A program made the position numbers and the translations under genes. A DNA stretch of 64,000 nucleotides. Origin: Variovorax paradoxus. Lineage in GTDB: Bacteria; Pseudomonadota; Gammaproteobacteria; Burkholderiales; Burkholderiaceae_C. Of this stretch, positions 18,631 to 26,890 are shown piece after piece. The stretch is taken from contig NZ_JAUSXG010000001.1 in NCBI RefSeq assembly GCF_030815855.1, positions 372,001 to 436,000 of the forward strand, given 5' to 3'. The notes under the pieces were generated by a model. That model ran no database searches. It worked only from the letters and a program-made list of their open reading frames with translations, and was not told the DNA's origin. How positions within the stretch are numbered: position 1 is the first letter of the stretch; each line of letters opens with the position of its first letter.

Positions 18631-18954
18631 ATGAAGAAGTCGAACAAGTTCTCACCCGAGGTGCGTGAACGCGCGGTGAGGATGGTGCAAGAGCACCGTG
18701 GGGAGTACCCGTCGTTGTGGGCCGCGATCGAATCGATTGCACCGAAGATCGGCTGCGTGCCGCAGACGCTGAACGAATGGGTCAAGCGTGACGAGGTCGA
18801 CAACGGCGTGCGCGAAGGCGTCACGACCAGCGAGGCCCAGCGGATGAAGGAGCTCGAGCGCGAGGTCAAGGAGCTGCGCCGGGCCAACGAGATCCTAAAG
18901 CTGGCCAGCGCGTTTTTCGCCCAGGCGGAGCTCGACCGCCGACTGAAGTCCTGA
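18631..18954 (+). CDS. IS3-family transposase OrfA
   Basis: This 107-residue protein has an N-terminal helix-turn-helix ([15 protein letters not shown] through [10 protein letters not shown]) that binds the IS ends, followed by a leucine-zipper-like coiled coil ([21 protein letters not shown]) used for multimerisation. It ends in a region where the -1 frame opens into OrfB. The slippery-type GTTTTTC at 18912-18918 lies 36 bases before its stop, in the position expected for programmed -1 frameshifting to make the OrfAB transposase. Confidence 0.93.
   Translation: MKKSNKFSPEVRERAVRMVQEHRGEYPSLWAAIESIAPKIGCVPQTLNEWVKRDEVDNGVREGVTTSEAQRMKELEREVKELRRANEILKLASAFFAQAELDRRLKS
18912..18918 (+). other. 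Candidate -1 frameshift site GTTTTTC
   Basis: Five T between G and C occur at the end of OrfA, where the -1 frame continues without stop as [18 protein letters not shown] into OrfB. Two Phe tRNAs could slip one base back here. The heptamer and frame relation are directly seen; the slippage itself is inferred from the family. Confidence 0.6.
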
Positions 18955-19862
18955 GGGATTTCATCGACAAGTATCGCGGCACCTTCGGGGTCGAGCCGAT
19001 CTGCAAGGTCTTGCAGGTCGCCCCGTCGGGCTATCGGCGGCATGCGGCACTGCTGCGAGAGCCGCACAAGCGCTGTGCCAGGGCACACCGCGACGATGTC
19101 CTCATGCCAGCGATTCAGCGCGTGTGGCAGGCCAACATGCAGGTCTATGGCGCTGACAAGGTCTGGCGGCAGCTGATACGCGAAGGCACGGCGGTGGCCC
19201 GCTGCACGGTCGAGCGGCTGATGCGGCGCCTGGGGCTGCGCGGCGTGATGCGCGGCAAGGTGGTGAAGACCACGATCAGCGATGCCAGGGCGCCATGCCC
19301 GCTGGACCGGGTCAACCGGCAGTTCCGCGCGCAGCGTCCGAACCAGCTGTGGGTCTCGGACTTCACGTACGTGTCGACCTGGCAGGGCTGGCTCTACGTG
19401 GCCTTCGTGATCGACGTGTTCGCCCGGCGCATTGTGGGCTGGCGGGTCAGTAGCTCGATGCGCACGGACTTCGTGCTCGGTGCCTTGGAGCAAGCGCTGT
19501 ACGACCGTCAGCCCGAGCGCGACGGCAGCTTGATTTGCCACTCGGATCGCGGCTCGCAATACGTCAGCATCCGGTACACCGAACGGCTGGGCGAGGCGGG
19601 CATCGAGCCGTCAGTAGGCAGCAAAGGCGACTCCTATGACAACGCCCTGGCCGAGACAATCAATGGGCTCTGCAAGGCCGAGTTGATCCATCGCCGGGCA
19701 CCGTGGAAGACCAAGGAGGCGGTGGAGTTCGCAACGCTCGAATGGGTGTCCTGGTTCAACCACCAACGCCCGCTCGAACCGATCGGCTACATCCCGCCTG
19801 CAGAAGCTGAGGCAAACTATTACCGGCAACTCGCCAGTCAGACCGCCACGGCGGTGGTATGA
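18918..19862 (+). CDS. IS3-family transposase OrfB (DDE integrase core)
   Basis: This is the catalytic part of the transposase, read in the -1 frame after OrfA. The first ATG-like start is at 19011, but homology character ([11 protein letters not shown]) extends upstream to the frameshift site, so it is probably made as an OrfAB fusion. The catalytic triad is visible: D in VSDFTYV, D in CHSDRGSQY, and E in [10 protein letters not shown], with the K/R seven residues later typical of IS3. The C-terminus ends in the YIPPAEAE motif. The frame is intact, so the element may still be active. Confidence 0.9.
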   Translation, partial: RPGGARPPTEVLRDFIDKYRGTFGVEPICKVLQVAPSGYRRHAALLREPHKRCARAHRDDVLMPAIQRVWQANMQVYGADKVWRQLIREGTAVARCTVERLMRRLGLRGVMRGKVVKTTISDARAPCPLDRVNRQFRAQRPNQLWVSDFTYVSTWQGWLYVAFVIDVFARRIVGWRVSSSMRTDFVLGALEQALYDRQPERDGSLICHSDRGSQYVSIRYTERLGEAGIEPSVGSKGDSYDNALAETINGLCKAELIHRRAPWKTKEAVEFATLEWVSWFNHQRPLEPIGYIPPAEAEANYYRQLASQTATAVV

Positions 19863-19972
19863 CTTAAACCAACCGGCCTCCATGAAAGTCGGGGCGATTC
19901 AAACCTGCCATAGCAAGAGGGCGAAAGGGACGTCGTACTAACGCAATAACTTGCTAACCCCAGTAGAAGAGT

Positions 19973-20374
19973 TCAAGTACTGTGTGGGCGCCTTTCTGCA
20001 AGCCTCGCAGGCTTATTTAGAACTGCCTGATTCTTTCTCCGTAAAAACCCCCCTTCAGACGTCGGAGCGTTCGTAGCAACAATTCCCTCAAAAAGCACAG
20101 GCAACGTTGTCCCCAAGCTGTAGCAGAGGGTTGCCAGCGTCATCACTGAGGGATTGATGTGGCCCCCTTCGAGCTTCGAGATCCGGGACCGTTCAACCTC
20201 AGCGTCATAGGCCAGGGCCGCTTGGGTCTTGCCAGCGGCAAGTCTCAGCTTCTTCAGGTTCTTCCCTAGCGCCAGCGTTACCTCGTTGGGCAAGGTCCCG
20301 GCTATGGGGGCGGGCAGGGGTGTGGCTCTTCGGCTGGCATTTTTCATCGCCGTCGAGCGTGAATAAATGTGCAT
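19973..20374 (-). CDS. XRE-family transcriptional regulator
   Basis: The Cro/C1-type helix-turn-helix spans LGKNLKKLRLAAGKTQAAL to LCYSLGTTLPVLFEG, with recognition helix around VERSRISKLEGG. A basic N-terminal extension of about 35 residues and a C-terminal basic tail flank it. Three in-frame ATGs exist (20401, 20374, 20347); the first lies inside the large inverted repeat at 20386-20425, so a start at 20374 or 20347 is more likely, leaving the repeat as promoter/operator. It is divergent from the DUF2958 gene. Such regulators are typical of plasmids and integrative elements. Function beyond DNA binding is unknown. Confidence 0.78.
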   Translation of the reverse strand: MHIYSRSTAMKNASRRATPLPAPIAGTLPNEVTLALGKNLKKLRLAAGKTQAALAYDAEVERSRISKLEGGHINPSVMTLATLCYSLGTTLPVLFEGIVATNAPTSEGGFLRRKNQAVLNKPARLAERRPHST

Positions 20375-20385
20375 CTCAGGGAAAC

Positions 20386-20425
20386 GTCTTAAACGACACA
20401 TACGCGAAAATGTGCTCTTTAAGAC
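20386..20425. promoter_or_regulatory. 40-bp inverted repeat, candidate XRE operator
   Basis: Left arm GTCTTAAACGACACAT and right arm ATGTGCTCTTTAAGAC are 16-bp arms matching at 13 positions when inverted, with an 8-bp centre ACGCGAAA. The repeat sits in the divergent gap between the XRE gene and the DUF2958 gene and covers the region where both promoters should lie. An autoregulatory operator is the natural reading, but this is inference. Confidence 0.6.
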
Positions 20426-20480
20426 ATGCTTGAAAGATCACTGTCCGAGTTCGTTCAGGCAGCGAACTTGGAGGCCTTTC

Positions 20481-20828
20481 TTGGAACTCATCACCCCCGA
20501 GTTGCGCCAGCTATTGCTCGCCAACGGCAAAGCATCGCGCGGCAACCCTCGCTTCGATCCGCATCCGGTGGTCAAGTGGCTCAACCCGCGGGGTGCTGCC
20601 AGGTGGCTCATCACTGAACTGAACCCCGACGACGCAGACACGGCCTATGGCTTGTGCGACCTGGGCATGGGAGCGCCTGCGCCGGGCCATGTGTCCACGC
20701 GCGCGCTGATGTCGATCCGGCTGTTGGGCGGCACCCTGGGCATCGAGCGCGACCTGCACTGGAAGGCGAACAAGCCCCTGAGCGAATACGTACGGCTGGC
20801 ACGGCGTGCCGTGCGCATCGTCGACTGA
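20481..20828 (+). CDS. DUF2958 domain protein (TTG start)
   Basis: The 115-residue product matches the DUF2958 pattern: ELITPELRQLLLANG start, FDPHPVVKWLNP, a WLITELNPDD segment, AYGLCDLGMGAP, and a C-terminal IERDLHWKANKPLSEY. The domain has no assigned function and is usually encoded on plasmids, ICEs and genomic islands. TTG at 20481 was chosen because GGAGG (20470-20474) lies 6 bases upstream and the domain starts at once; the longer upstream frame runs through the inverted repeat. It is divergent from the XRE gene. It supports the idea that 18.1-20.8 kb is a remnant of a mobile element. Confidence 0.8.
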   Translation: MELITPELRQLLLANGKASRGNPRFDPHPVVKWLNPRGAARWLITELNPDDADTAYGLCDLGMGAPAPGHVSTRALMSIRLLGGTLGIERDLHWKANKPLSEYVRLARRAVRIVD

Positions 20829-20973
20829 GCTCTTTTTCTCTTCGTTTCTTTCACTGCAGGGCTGCTCAAACCGTATCTCCGCCACCGTTGATGCGCACAG
20901 GCTCTTCCACCGTCTTCTCCGCGACTCATCACAATGCCTGGCATACCCCCATGCCACTGGACCTCCCACCCCC

Positions 20974-21867
20974 ATGAAGCTCGACTCCACCACCGTCCAA
21001 CTCGTCCTTTGCATCGCCGAAGAAGGCAGCATCTCGCGGGCCGCCGACAAGCTGAGCCTAGCGGTGGCCGCCGCGTCCAAGCGCGTGACGGACCTGGAGG
21101 CGCAATTGGGTGCCAAGCTGTTCAAGCGGGTCCCCCACGGCGTGTTGATCACCGAGGCAGGCAGCCGGCTGATGGCACACATCCGGCAGATCGACAATCT
21201 TATCGGCCGGCTCGAGGGCGATGCCCAGGTGCTGTGCCGCGGTCAGGATGGGCGCATCCTCATCGGCGCGCCGAAGGCGGCCATCATCCAGTTCCTTGCG
21301 AAGGACATCGCCCGCCTTCGCGACGCCTACCCGCAGATCACGCTGAAGATCATGGAAGAGAACAGCAAGATCGTGCAGCAGTTGCTGCGCGACAAGGTGA
21401 TCGACGTCGGCATCTATGAGAAGAAGAGCGGGTTCCTGGATCTGCCGAAGTTCGACTACCGGCAGGACAGGCTGGTGCTCGTGTACAGCCGCCGGCATTT
21501 CCAGTTTGCGGCGGAAGGCCCGGTGGGCATCGACGACTTTCTGGATCTGCCGATCGTGAGCCTCGGCAAGGGCTCGGCGATCTTGTCCGCCTTGCAGGCG
21601 GCCTACCGCAGCCGCGGCCGATCGTTTCCGAACAACTTCTCGACCAGCGGTTTCGACACCATGCTGGCGCTGGTGCGCCATGGCTTGGGTGTGGGCCTGA
21701 TGCCGCCCGAGGTGCTGCGCAGCTTCCACCCCGAAGACGATCTGGGCTCGGTCGAAATCCAGGGCGACTGGCACCAACGCGCCTACGTGCTGTCCTGCGT
21801 GGAAGGCCATGCGCAGGAGCAGACGCTGCGCAACGTGGTGGCCCAGCTGATTGGCAACAAAGCCTAG
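20974..21867 (+). CDS. LysR-family transcriptional regulator
   Basis: The 297-residue protein has an N-terminal winged helix-turn-helix (VQLVLCIAEEGSISRAADKLSLAVAAASKRV, with LEAQLGAKLFKR wing) and a periplasmic-binding-protein-like effector domain from about residue 90. The ATG at 20974 gives the standard LysR start; the preceding frame is unrelated. Unusually for LysR, it is co-directional with, not divergent from, its presumed targets (Bug receptor, CoA-transferase, crotonase). The effector is unknown but is probably the carboxylate or CoA-ester handled by the downstream genes. Confidence 0.92.
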   Translation: MKLDSTTVQLVLCIAEEGSISRAADKLSLAVAAASKRVTDLEAQLGAKLFKRVPHGVLITEAGSRLMAHIRQIDNLIGRLEGDAQVLCRGQDGRILIGAPKAAIIQFLAKDIARLRDAYPQITLKIMEENSKIVQQLLRDKVIDVGIYEKKSGFLDLPKFDYRQDRLVLVYSRRHFQFAAEGPVGIDDFLDLPIVSLGKGSAILSALQAAYRSRGRSFPNNFSTSGFDTMLALVRHGLGVGLMPPEVLRSFHPEDDLGSVEIQGDWHQRAYVLSCVEGHAQEQTLRNVVAQLIGNKA

Positions 21868-21893
21868 GAAGAAAGCGGCGCTCCTGCAGCTTC

Positions 21894-21914
21894 GGCTTCG
21901 CGGATTGCGAAGCC
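21894..21914. promoter_or_regulatory. Stem-loop upstream of the Bug receptor gene
   Basis: GGCTTCGC and GCGAAGCC form a perfect 8-bp stem with loop GGATT, in the 132-bp gap between lysR and the Bug gene. There is no T-run, so it is a weak terminator candidate; it could instead be an mRNA structure or a regulator site. Confidence 0.4.
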
Positions 21915-21999
21915 AGGCATGCCTTCCACATTCTTGCGACGTCCTCTGCGCTACGGGAGAGTAGCGGCACTACTACGACAGAGACAAAGGACGCACGAC

Positions 22000-22977
22000 A
22001 TGATGAAACGCAGAGACTTCATTGCGGCCAGCGCCGGCGCGCTGGCCGCGCCTTGGGCCCTCGCGGCCACGGAGCTGCCCAAGGGCATCGTCAAGATCTA
22101 CGTGGGCTGGGCGCCCGGCGGCGGCACCGACGTGTTCGCCCGCATCGTGGGGCAGAAGCTCTCGGAGCTGTGGGGCCGCTCGGTGGTGGTCGAGAACAAG
22201 CCCGGCGCCACCGGCGCATTGGCTGCCGACTTCTTCGCGCGGACCCGGTTCACCGAAGGCGTGAACCTGCTGATGGCCCATGTCAACACGCACGCCATCT
22301 CGCCGCACATCTTCAAGAGCATCACCTACGACCCGCTGAAGGACTTCGCGCCCATTGCCATGGTCGGCGCCACACCGCACATCCTGGTGACCAGCGCGAA
22401 GAATTCCATCGGCTCGGTCAAGGAAGTGGTCGAGCAGTGCAGAAAGAGCCCGGGGAAGATCAGCTTCGGCTCCTCCGGCACGGGATCGGTGCAGCACCTG
22501 GCAGCCGCGATGTTCAACATGGCCGCCGACGTCAAGAGCATCCACGTGCCCTACAAGGGCTCGGGCCCGATGCAGACGGACCTGATCGGCGGGCAGATCG
22601 ATTACAGCTTCGACACCATGACGGCGGCCACGGCCCAGGTCAAGGCCAAGCGCATGACGGGCATCGTCCAGACGCGTCTGCAGCGGGCCAGGGGCTTTCC
22701 GGAGATGCCGACCATGGACGAGCAGGGCTTCAAGGGCTTCGACGTATCCAGCTGGTATGGCGTGGTCGGCCCCAAGGATATGTCCAGAGACCTGGCACTG
22801 CAGATAAACGCCGACATCAACAAGGTGCTGGCGCTGCCGGATGTGGTTGCGCGCTTCGACGGTTACGGCGTGGAGGACGGCGGTGGTTCCGTCGACAAGT
22901 TCGCGGCTTTCATGGCTGCCGAGTTCAAGAAATGGGGCGACGTGGTGCGCACCGCCAAGGTCACCGAGGAGGGCTGA
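22000..22977 (+). CDS. Bug-family tripartite tricarboxylate transporter receptor (TctC-like)
   Basis: This periplasmic solute receptor has 325 residues. The start at 22000 follows AAGGA (21987-21991) and gives a twin-arginine-like signal (MMKRRDFIAASAGALAAPWALA), cleaved around residue 24. Mature-protein signatures include IYVGWAPGGGTDVFARIVGQKL, VVENKPGATGALAADFFAR and SIHVPYKGSGPMQTDLIGGQIDYSFD, all typical of Bug proteins that bind carboxylates without close contact to charged side chains. No TctA/TctB permease gene is adjacent, which is usual for Bug genes in this group. It is 4 bases before the CoA-transferase gene. Confidence 0.93.
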   Translation: MMKRRDFIAASAGALAAPWALAATELPKGIVKIYVGWAPGGGTDVFARIVGQKLSELWGRSVVVENKPGATGALAADFFARTRFTEGVNLLMAHVNTHAISPHIFKSITYDPLKDFAPIAMVGATPHILVTSAKNSIGSVKEVVEQCRKSPGKISFGSSGTGSVQHLAAAMFNMAADVKSIHVPYKGSGPMQTDLIGGQIDYSFDTMTAATAQVKAKRMTGIVQTRLQRARGFPEMPTMDEQGFKGFDVSSWYGVVGPKDMSRDLALQINADINKVLALPDVVARFDGYGVEDGGGSVDKFAAFMAAEFKKWGDVVRTAKVTEEG

Positions 22978-22981
22978 AAAA

Positions 22982-24163
22982 ATGAACCACGCGCAACAAC
23001 TGCCGCTGCAGGGCATCCGGGTGCTGGACGTGAGCCAGGTCATGGCCGGGCCGTTCGCCTGCATGCTGCTCGCCGACCTGGGCGCCGATGTGATCAAGGT
23101 CGAGCCGCCGGGCGGCGACCAGACCCGCGGCGCCATGGGTTTCAAGATGAAGGGCCCGGACAGCATGGGCTTCCTGAACATGAACCGCAACAAGCGCTCG
23201 CTGACGCTGGACCTCAAGAACGAGGACGACCGCGCATCGTTCTACAAGCTGGCCCAGACTGCCGACGTGATCGTCGAAAACTACCGCCCCGGCGCGGTGC
23301 AGCGCCTGGGCATCGACTACGAGTCCATCAAAAAGATCCATCCGAAGATCGTGTACGTCAGCATCTCGGGCTTCGGCCAGAGCGGCCCGTGGGCCGAGCG
23401 GCCGGGCTTCGACCTGATGGCGCAGGCCATGTCCGGCGTGATGAGCGTGACCGGCTACCCCGGCGAGAAGCCGGTCAAGGCCGGCGTGCCCGTGGCCGAT
23501 ATTGGCTGCGCGCTGTTTGCCACCTACGCGCTGCTCGCGGCCTACATCGGCGCGCAGAAGTCGGGCGTGGGCCAGCACATCGACGCTTCGCTGTTCGATG
23601 CGGCCATGGCCTTCTCGGTCTGGGACATGTCCGAATACTGGGGCACGGGCACGCGGCCGACACCGCTGGGCACCAGCAACAAGATGAGCGCGCCTTACCA
23701 AGCGGTGAAGGCGCGCGATGGCTACTTCGTAATGGGCGCGACCAACCAGAAGCTCTGGACCCGGCTGTGCGAACTGCTGCAGCGGCCAGACCTCGTCGAG
23801 CACGCGGACTACGCCAGCGTGTCGCTGCGCCTCAAGAACCGCGAGGCGCTGATCGAGGCGCTCGAACAGGAGTTCGGCCAGCGGGACAGCACCGACTGGA
23901 TCGACGCCATGCTGGCCGCCGGCATTCCCGCCGGCCCCATCCTGTCGTATCCGGAGGCCTTCGAAGGCGAGCACGGCACGCACCGCCGCATGTGCATGGA
24001 GATCGACCACCCGATCGAGGGCAAGGTCAAGAACATCGGCTTTCCCGTCAAGCTGCTGGGTACGCCGCAGCAGGTGCGCCGGCACCCGCCATTGCTGGGC
24101 GAGCACAACGAAGAAATCCTGGCCGAGATCAACACGCCAGCCAGCGCGACGGAGGCCTTGTGA
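22982..24163 (+). CDS. CaiB/BaiF-family (class III) CoA-transferase
   Basis: This 393-residue class III CoA-transferase moves CoA between carboxylates. Signatures include the N-terminal GIRVLDVSQVMAGPFACMLLADLGADVIKVEPPGGD, NRNKRSLTLDLKN, and the segment VPVADIGCALFATYALLAA, where the Asp is the expected acyl-anhydride-forming catalytic residue. The ATG at 22982 is 4 bases after the Bug stop. The stop overlaps the GTG start of the crotonase gene. The trio suggests uptake of a carboxylate, its activation to a CoA ester and further conversion; the substrate is not identifiable. Confidence 0.92.
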   Translation: MNHAQQLPLQGIRVLDVSQVMAGPFACMLLADLGADVIKVEPPGGDQTRGAMGFKMKGPDSMGFLNMNRNKRSLTLDLKNEDDRASFYKLAQTADVIVENYRPGAVQRLGIDYESIKKIHPKIVYVSISGFGQSGPWAERPGFDLMAQAMSGVMSVTGYPGEKPVKAGVPVADIGCALFATYALLAAYIGAQKSGVGQHIDASLFDAAMAFSVWDMSEYWGTGTRPTPLGTSNKMSAPYQAVKARDGYFVMGATNQKLWTRLCELLQRPDLVEHADYASVSLRLKNREALIEALEQEFGQRDSTDWIDAMLAAGIPAGPILSYPEAFEGEHGTHRRMCMEIDHPIEGKVKNIGFPVKLLGTPQQVRRHPPLLGEHNEEILAEINTPASATEAL

Positions 24164-24918
24164 GTTCAGCCGAATGCGTGCGGCTGGGAGTCCATGCCTC
24201 GGGCGTGGCCGAGATCGTGATCCATCGCCCCGAGCGCCACAACGCGATGACGCTGCAGATGTACGAGGCGCTGCTGGACCATATCGGCGCGTGCGTGCGC
24301 AACCCGGCGGTGCGCAGCGTGCTGTTCAAGGGGGCGGGCGGCAAGTCTTTCATTTCGGGCACGGACATCGCCCATTTCAAGGACTTCCAGGGCGGCCGCG
24401 ACGGCATTGCCTACGAGGCTTTCGTGGAGCGCGTCATTGATGCGGTCGAACGCATTGCCGTCCCCACCGTGGCCGTGGTCGACGGCTGGGCCGTGGGTGG
24501 CGGCCTCGCGCTAGCCACGGCCTGCGATTTCCGGGTCTGCAGCGACGCATCGCGCTTCGGCGCGCCGATTGCCAAGACGCTGTCCAACACCTTGTCTTCG
24601 CGCAACATCGCGCGGCTGCAGGCCGCCCTGGGCGTGCCGCGTGTCAAGCGGATGCTGCTGCTCGCCGACTACCTGACGGCACAGGAAGCGCTGGCCTGCG
24701 GCTATGTGCATGCCGCCTGCGCGGCAGGCGAACTGGATGCCGCGGCCCTTGCGCTGGCAGAGCGGCTCATGGCGCTGTCTCCGGTCACGCACAAGGCCGT
24801 GAAGGAGAGCATCCGCCGCATCGTCGTCGAACAGCGGCTGGATGACGATGACCTGATCGACGAGGTGTATGGCAGCCAGGCATTTCGCAACGGCGTGGCC
24901 GCTTTCATCGGCCGATGA
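24160..24918 (+). CDS. Crotonase-superfamily protein with altered active site
   Basis: This 252-residue enoyl-CoA hydratase/isomerase-like protein starts at GTG 24160 (overlap GTGA with the CoA-transferase stop; GGAGG 4 bases upstream). The oxyanion-hole regions are KSFISGTDIAHF and AVGGGLALATACDF. In canonical hydratases the second loop reads GGGCEL and a later one FGxPE; here these are GGGLAL and FGAPIA, so both catalytic Glu are absent. It is therefore probably not a hydratase but another crotonase-fold activity (isomerase, hydrolase, decarboxylase or C-C bond enzyme). It is the last gene of the LysR-Bug-CoA-transferase unit. Confidence 0.88.
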   Translation: MSSAECVRLGVHASGVAEIVIHRPERHNAMTLQMYEALLDHIGACVRNPAVRSVLFKGAGGKSFISGTDIAHFKDFQGGRDGIAYEAFVERVIDAVERIAVPTVAVVDGWAVGGGLALATACDFRVCSDASRFGAPIAKTLSNTLSSRNIARLQAALGVPRVKRMLLLADYLTAQEALACGYVHAACAAGELDAAALALAERLMALSPVTHKAVKESIRRIVVEQRLDDDDLIDEVYGSQAFRNGVAAFIGR

Positions 24919-25102
24919 CGGCGATATCGATGCCTGACATCACCCAAAACCTCGAGGTTGCGCGAAGGCATGCCAGTTGGGCTACTACGTCATATCGCGG
25001 CTCGCCGGGCGCATCGTCGACTGAGCGCAGGTTGTTCGCATCGAGCGAGCAGGCGGCTGGCGGCATCCCGAACGCGCCGCCGTGATGGTGGCCGTCGTTC
25101 GC

Positions 25103-26890
25103 TCAGGCGGCGAGCACTTGCAGATTGCCGGTGCCCGGCAGTACGCGCACCGTGGCGGCGGTCCTCACCGAATAGTTGCGGCTCAGCACTGTGCTGATCT
25201 CGACGTATTCGCAGCGCGCTTCGGCCGGCATCAGGGTCAGCACGGCATAACCGCGCTTGCTGGTCTCCGCGTAGCGCAGGTCGTCGACCATGCGCAAGAA
25301 GCCGTCCGCCAGCACGTTGTTGGCAATCAGCGGCAGCGCCCGCTCGAAGCCGGGGGAAGACACCGACGAGGTTCCGAACTCGACCCCCACCCGCTGCCCG
25401 GAGGTGTCGGTGAGGTTCCCGGCCCAGGCGTTGTGGGTGTCGCCGGCCAGCGAGATCAGGTTCTTGCCCTGGTTGCGCGCCATGGCCAGCACGGTGTCGC
25501 GGGCGGCCGGGTAGCCGTCCCAGGCGTCGAGGTTGTAGGGCACCTTCTGCTGCGTGACCAGGGCCCTCTGGTTGTCGCTGCGCGCGGAATCCGGAAGCGC
25601 CAGCGCCGCCAGGTAGGCGCCCAGTTTCTCGAGGCTGAAGTCGGTCGCAACGCTCAGGGGAATGGTCATGCGCATCATGAGCACCTGCTGGCCCAGCACC
25701 TGCCAGGTGCCGGCCGACGCGGCCATGCGCGCAGAGAGCCAGTCCACCTGCGGCTGGCCCAGCAGCTGGCGCGTGGGGGCGGCTGCCTCGCCGGCCAGAT
25801 ACTGGTCGAGGTTGACCTGCTTGTCGCGGCCGATCAGCCGGGTGTCGAGCATGTGCATCGACGCCAGCGTGCCAATGTCGAACGAGCGATAGATCTGCAA
25901 CGGGTTGGACGGGTCGGGCAGCCGTGTCGGCAGCCACTCGTGAAAAGCCTGCACGGCAGCCGCGCGCCGTGCGGCAAAGCTGCCCTCGGTCGATTCGTCG
26001 TGGTTGGCGGCACCGCCTGCCCATGCGTTGTCGGCCAGGTCGTGGTCGTCCCACACGGCGATCATGGGCAGCCGCGCATTCAGGGCGAGCAGGTCGATGT
26101 CGGTGCGGTATTGCGCATGGCGTTCGCGGTAGTCCTGCAGCGTCAAGATCTCGTGGTCGGGTGACGACACGCGGTCGATGGCAATGGCCAGCTGCGACGC
26201 ATAGCCCACCCGGCCAAACTCGTAGATGTAGTCACCAAGATGCAGCACCACGTCGATGTCGGTGCGCTTGGCAATGTCGGCGTACACATTGAAGTAGCCG
26301 CTCGGGAAGTTGGAGCAAGAGACCACCGCCAGCTTGGCCTGCGACACGCCGCCCACCGGCAGCGTCTTGGTACGGCCGATGGGCGAGATTTCGTTGCCCA
26401 TGATGAAGCGATAGAAATAGGTGCTGGCCGGCTGGAGCCCGGTGGCATCCACCTTCACCGTGTAGTCGCGCTCGGGGCCGGTGCTGATGGTGCCGCGCGC
26501 GACGATCACGCCAAAACGCTCGTCGCTGGCCAGCTCCCACCGCAGGTTGATGGTGCCCGGTGCGGGTGCTGTGACCCGGGTCCAGATCACCACGCGGTCC
26601 GACAACGGGTCGCCGCTGGCGATGCCGTGCTTGAACACCGGGCCAGTGCTCTCGGGCGGAGTGCCGCCACCAATACCGCCGCCTCCACCGCCGCCGCCCC
26701 CACCACCACCACCGCCTCCACCCCCGCAGCCGGACAGGCTGATGCCGCCGCCCGAGAACATCGCGAACAGCACGGCATTGCGTATGAGCGAACGTCGGGT
26801 GGTGCCGGTCAGGGCTTGTTGGGGATCGGCGCTGCCATCGGAAGGGCGATGGCTTGTCTCTTCATTCTTCTTCTCATCTTGGTTGCGCAT
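25103..26890 (-). CDS. PhoD-like alkaline phosphatase, Tat lipoprotein with polyglycine linker
   Basis: This 595-residue secreted metallophosphatase. The ATG at 26890 has AAGGA 8 bases upstream; an N-terminal hydrophilic stretch precedes a twin-arginine signal (TTRRSLIRNAVLF) and a lipobox ending SLSGC, so it is probably a Tat-exported lipoprotein. An almost pure Gly run of about 20 residues follows the Cys as a flexible tether. The PhoD N-domain (HGIASGDPLSDRVVIWTRV) and catalytic domain (VSCSNFPSGYFNVYADIAKR, HLGDYIYEFG, WDDHDLADNAW, LAGDTHNAWAG) carry the metal-binding residues. It releases phosphate from phosphodiesters or monoesters outside the cytoplasm. No Pho box was recognised. Confidence 0.9.
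   Translation of the reverse strand: MRNQDEKKNEETSHRPSDGSADPQQALTGTTRRSLIRNAVLFAMFSGGGISLSGCGGGGGGGGGGGGGGGGGIGGGTPPESTGPVFKHGIASGDPLSDRVVIWTRVTAPAPGTINLRWELASDERFGVIVARGTISTGPERDYTVKVDATGLQPASTYFYRFIMGNEISPIGRTKTLPVGGVSQAKLAVVSCSNFPSGYFNVYADIAKRTDIDVVLHLGDYIYEFGRVGYASQLAIAIDRVSSPDHEILTLQDYRERHAQYRTDIDLLALNARLPMIAVWDDHDLADNAWAGGAANHDESTEGSFAARRAAAVQAFHEWLPTRLPDPSNPLQIYRSFDIGTLASMHMLDTRLIGRDKQVNLDQYLAGEAAAPTRQLLGQPQVDWLSARMAASAGTWQVLGQQVLMMRMTIPLSVATDFSLEKLGAYLAALALPDSARSDNQRALVTQQKVPYNLDAWDGYPAARDTVLAMARNQGKNLISLAGDTHNAWAGNLTDTSGQRVGVEFGTSSVSSPGFERALPLIANNVLADGFLRMVDDLRYAETSKRGYAVLTLMPAEARCEYVEISTVLSRNYSVRTAATVRVLPGTGNLQVLAA

Larger units (their letters stand above)
18581..19901 (+). mobile_element. 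Complete IS3-family insertion sequence
   Basis: The 1321-bp element is bounded by imperfect terminal inverted repeats: the left end starts TGAATCGCCCCG (18581) and the right end, read in reverse, starts with the same 12 bases (19901 inward). Both continue with TTT and TGGAGGC matches. Two overlapping-frame genes encode OrfA and a DDE OrfB, as in the IS51-like group of IS3. The flanks (GAGC left, AACC right) do not show a 3-4 bp target duplication, so the element may be old or one flank rearranged. Confidence 0.9.

Noticed and set aside
18140..18742. 200-codon minus-strand ORF across the IS left end
   Set aside because: It spans the IS border and the OrfA gene on the other strand, and its composition is shadow-like.
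24919..25102. Possible short gene of about 50 codons starting at 24931
   Set aside because: No ribosome-binding site, shadow-like composition and no recognisable family; treated as intergenic.
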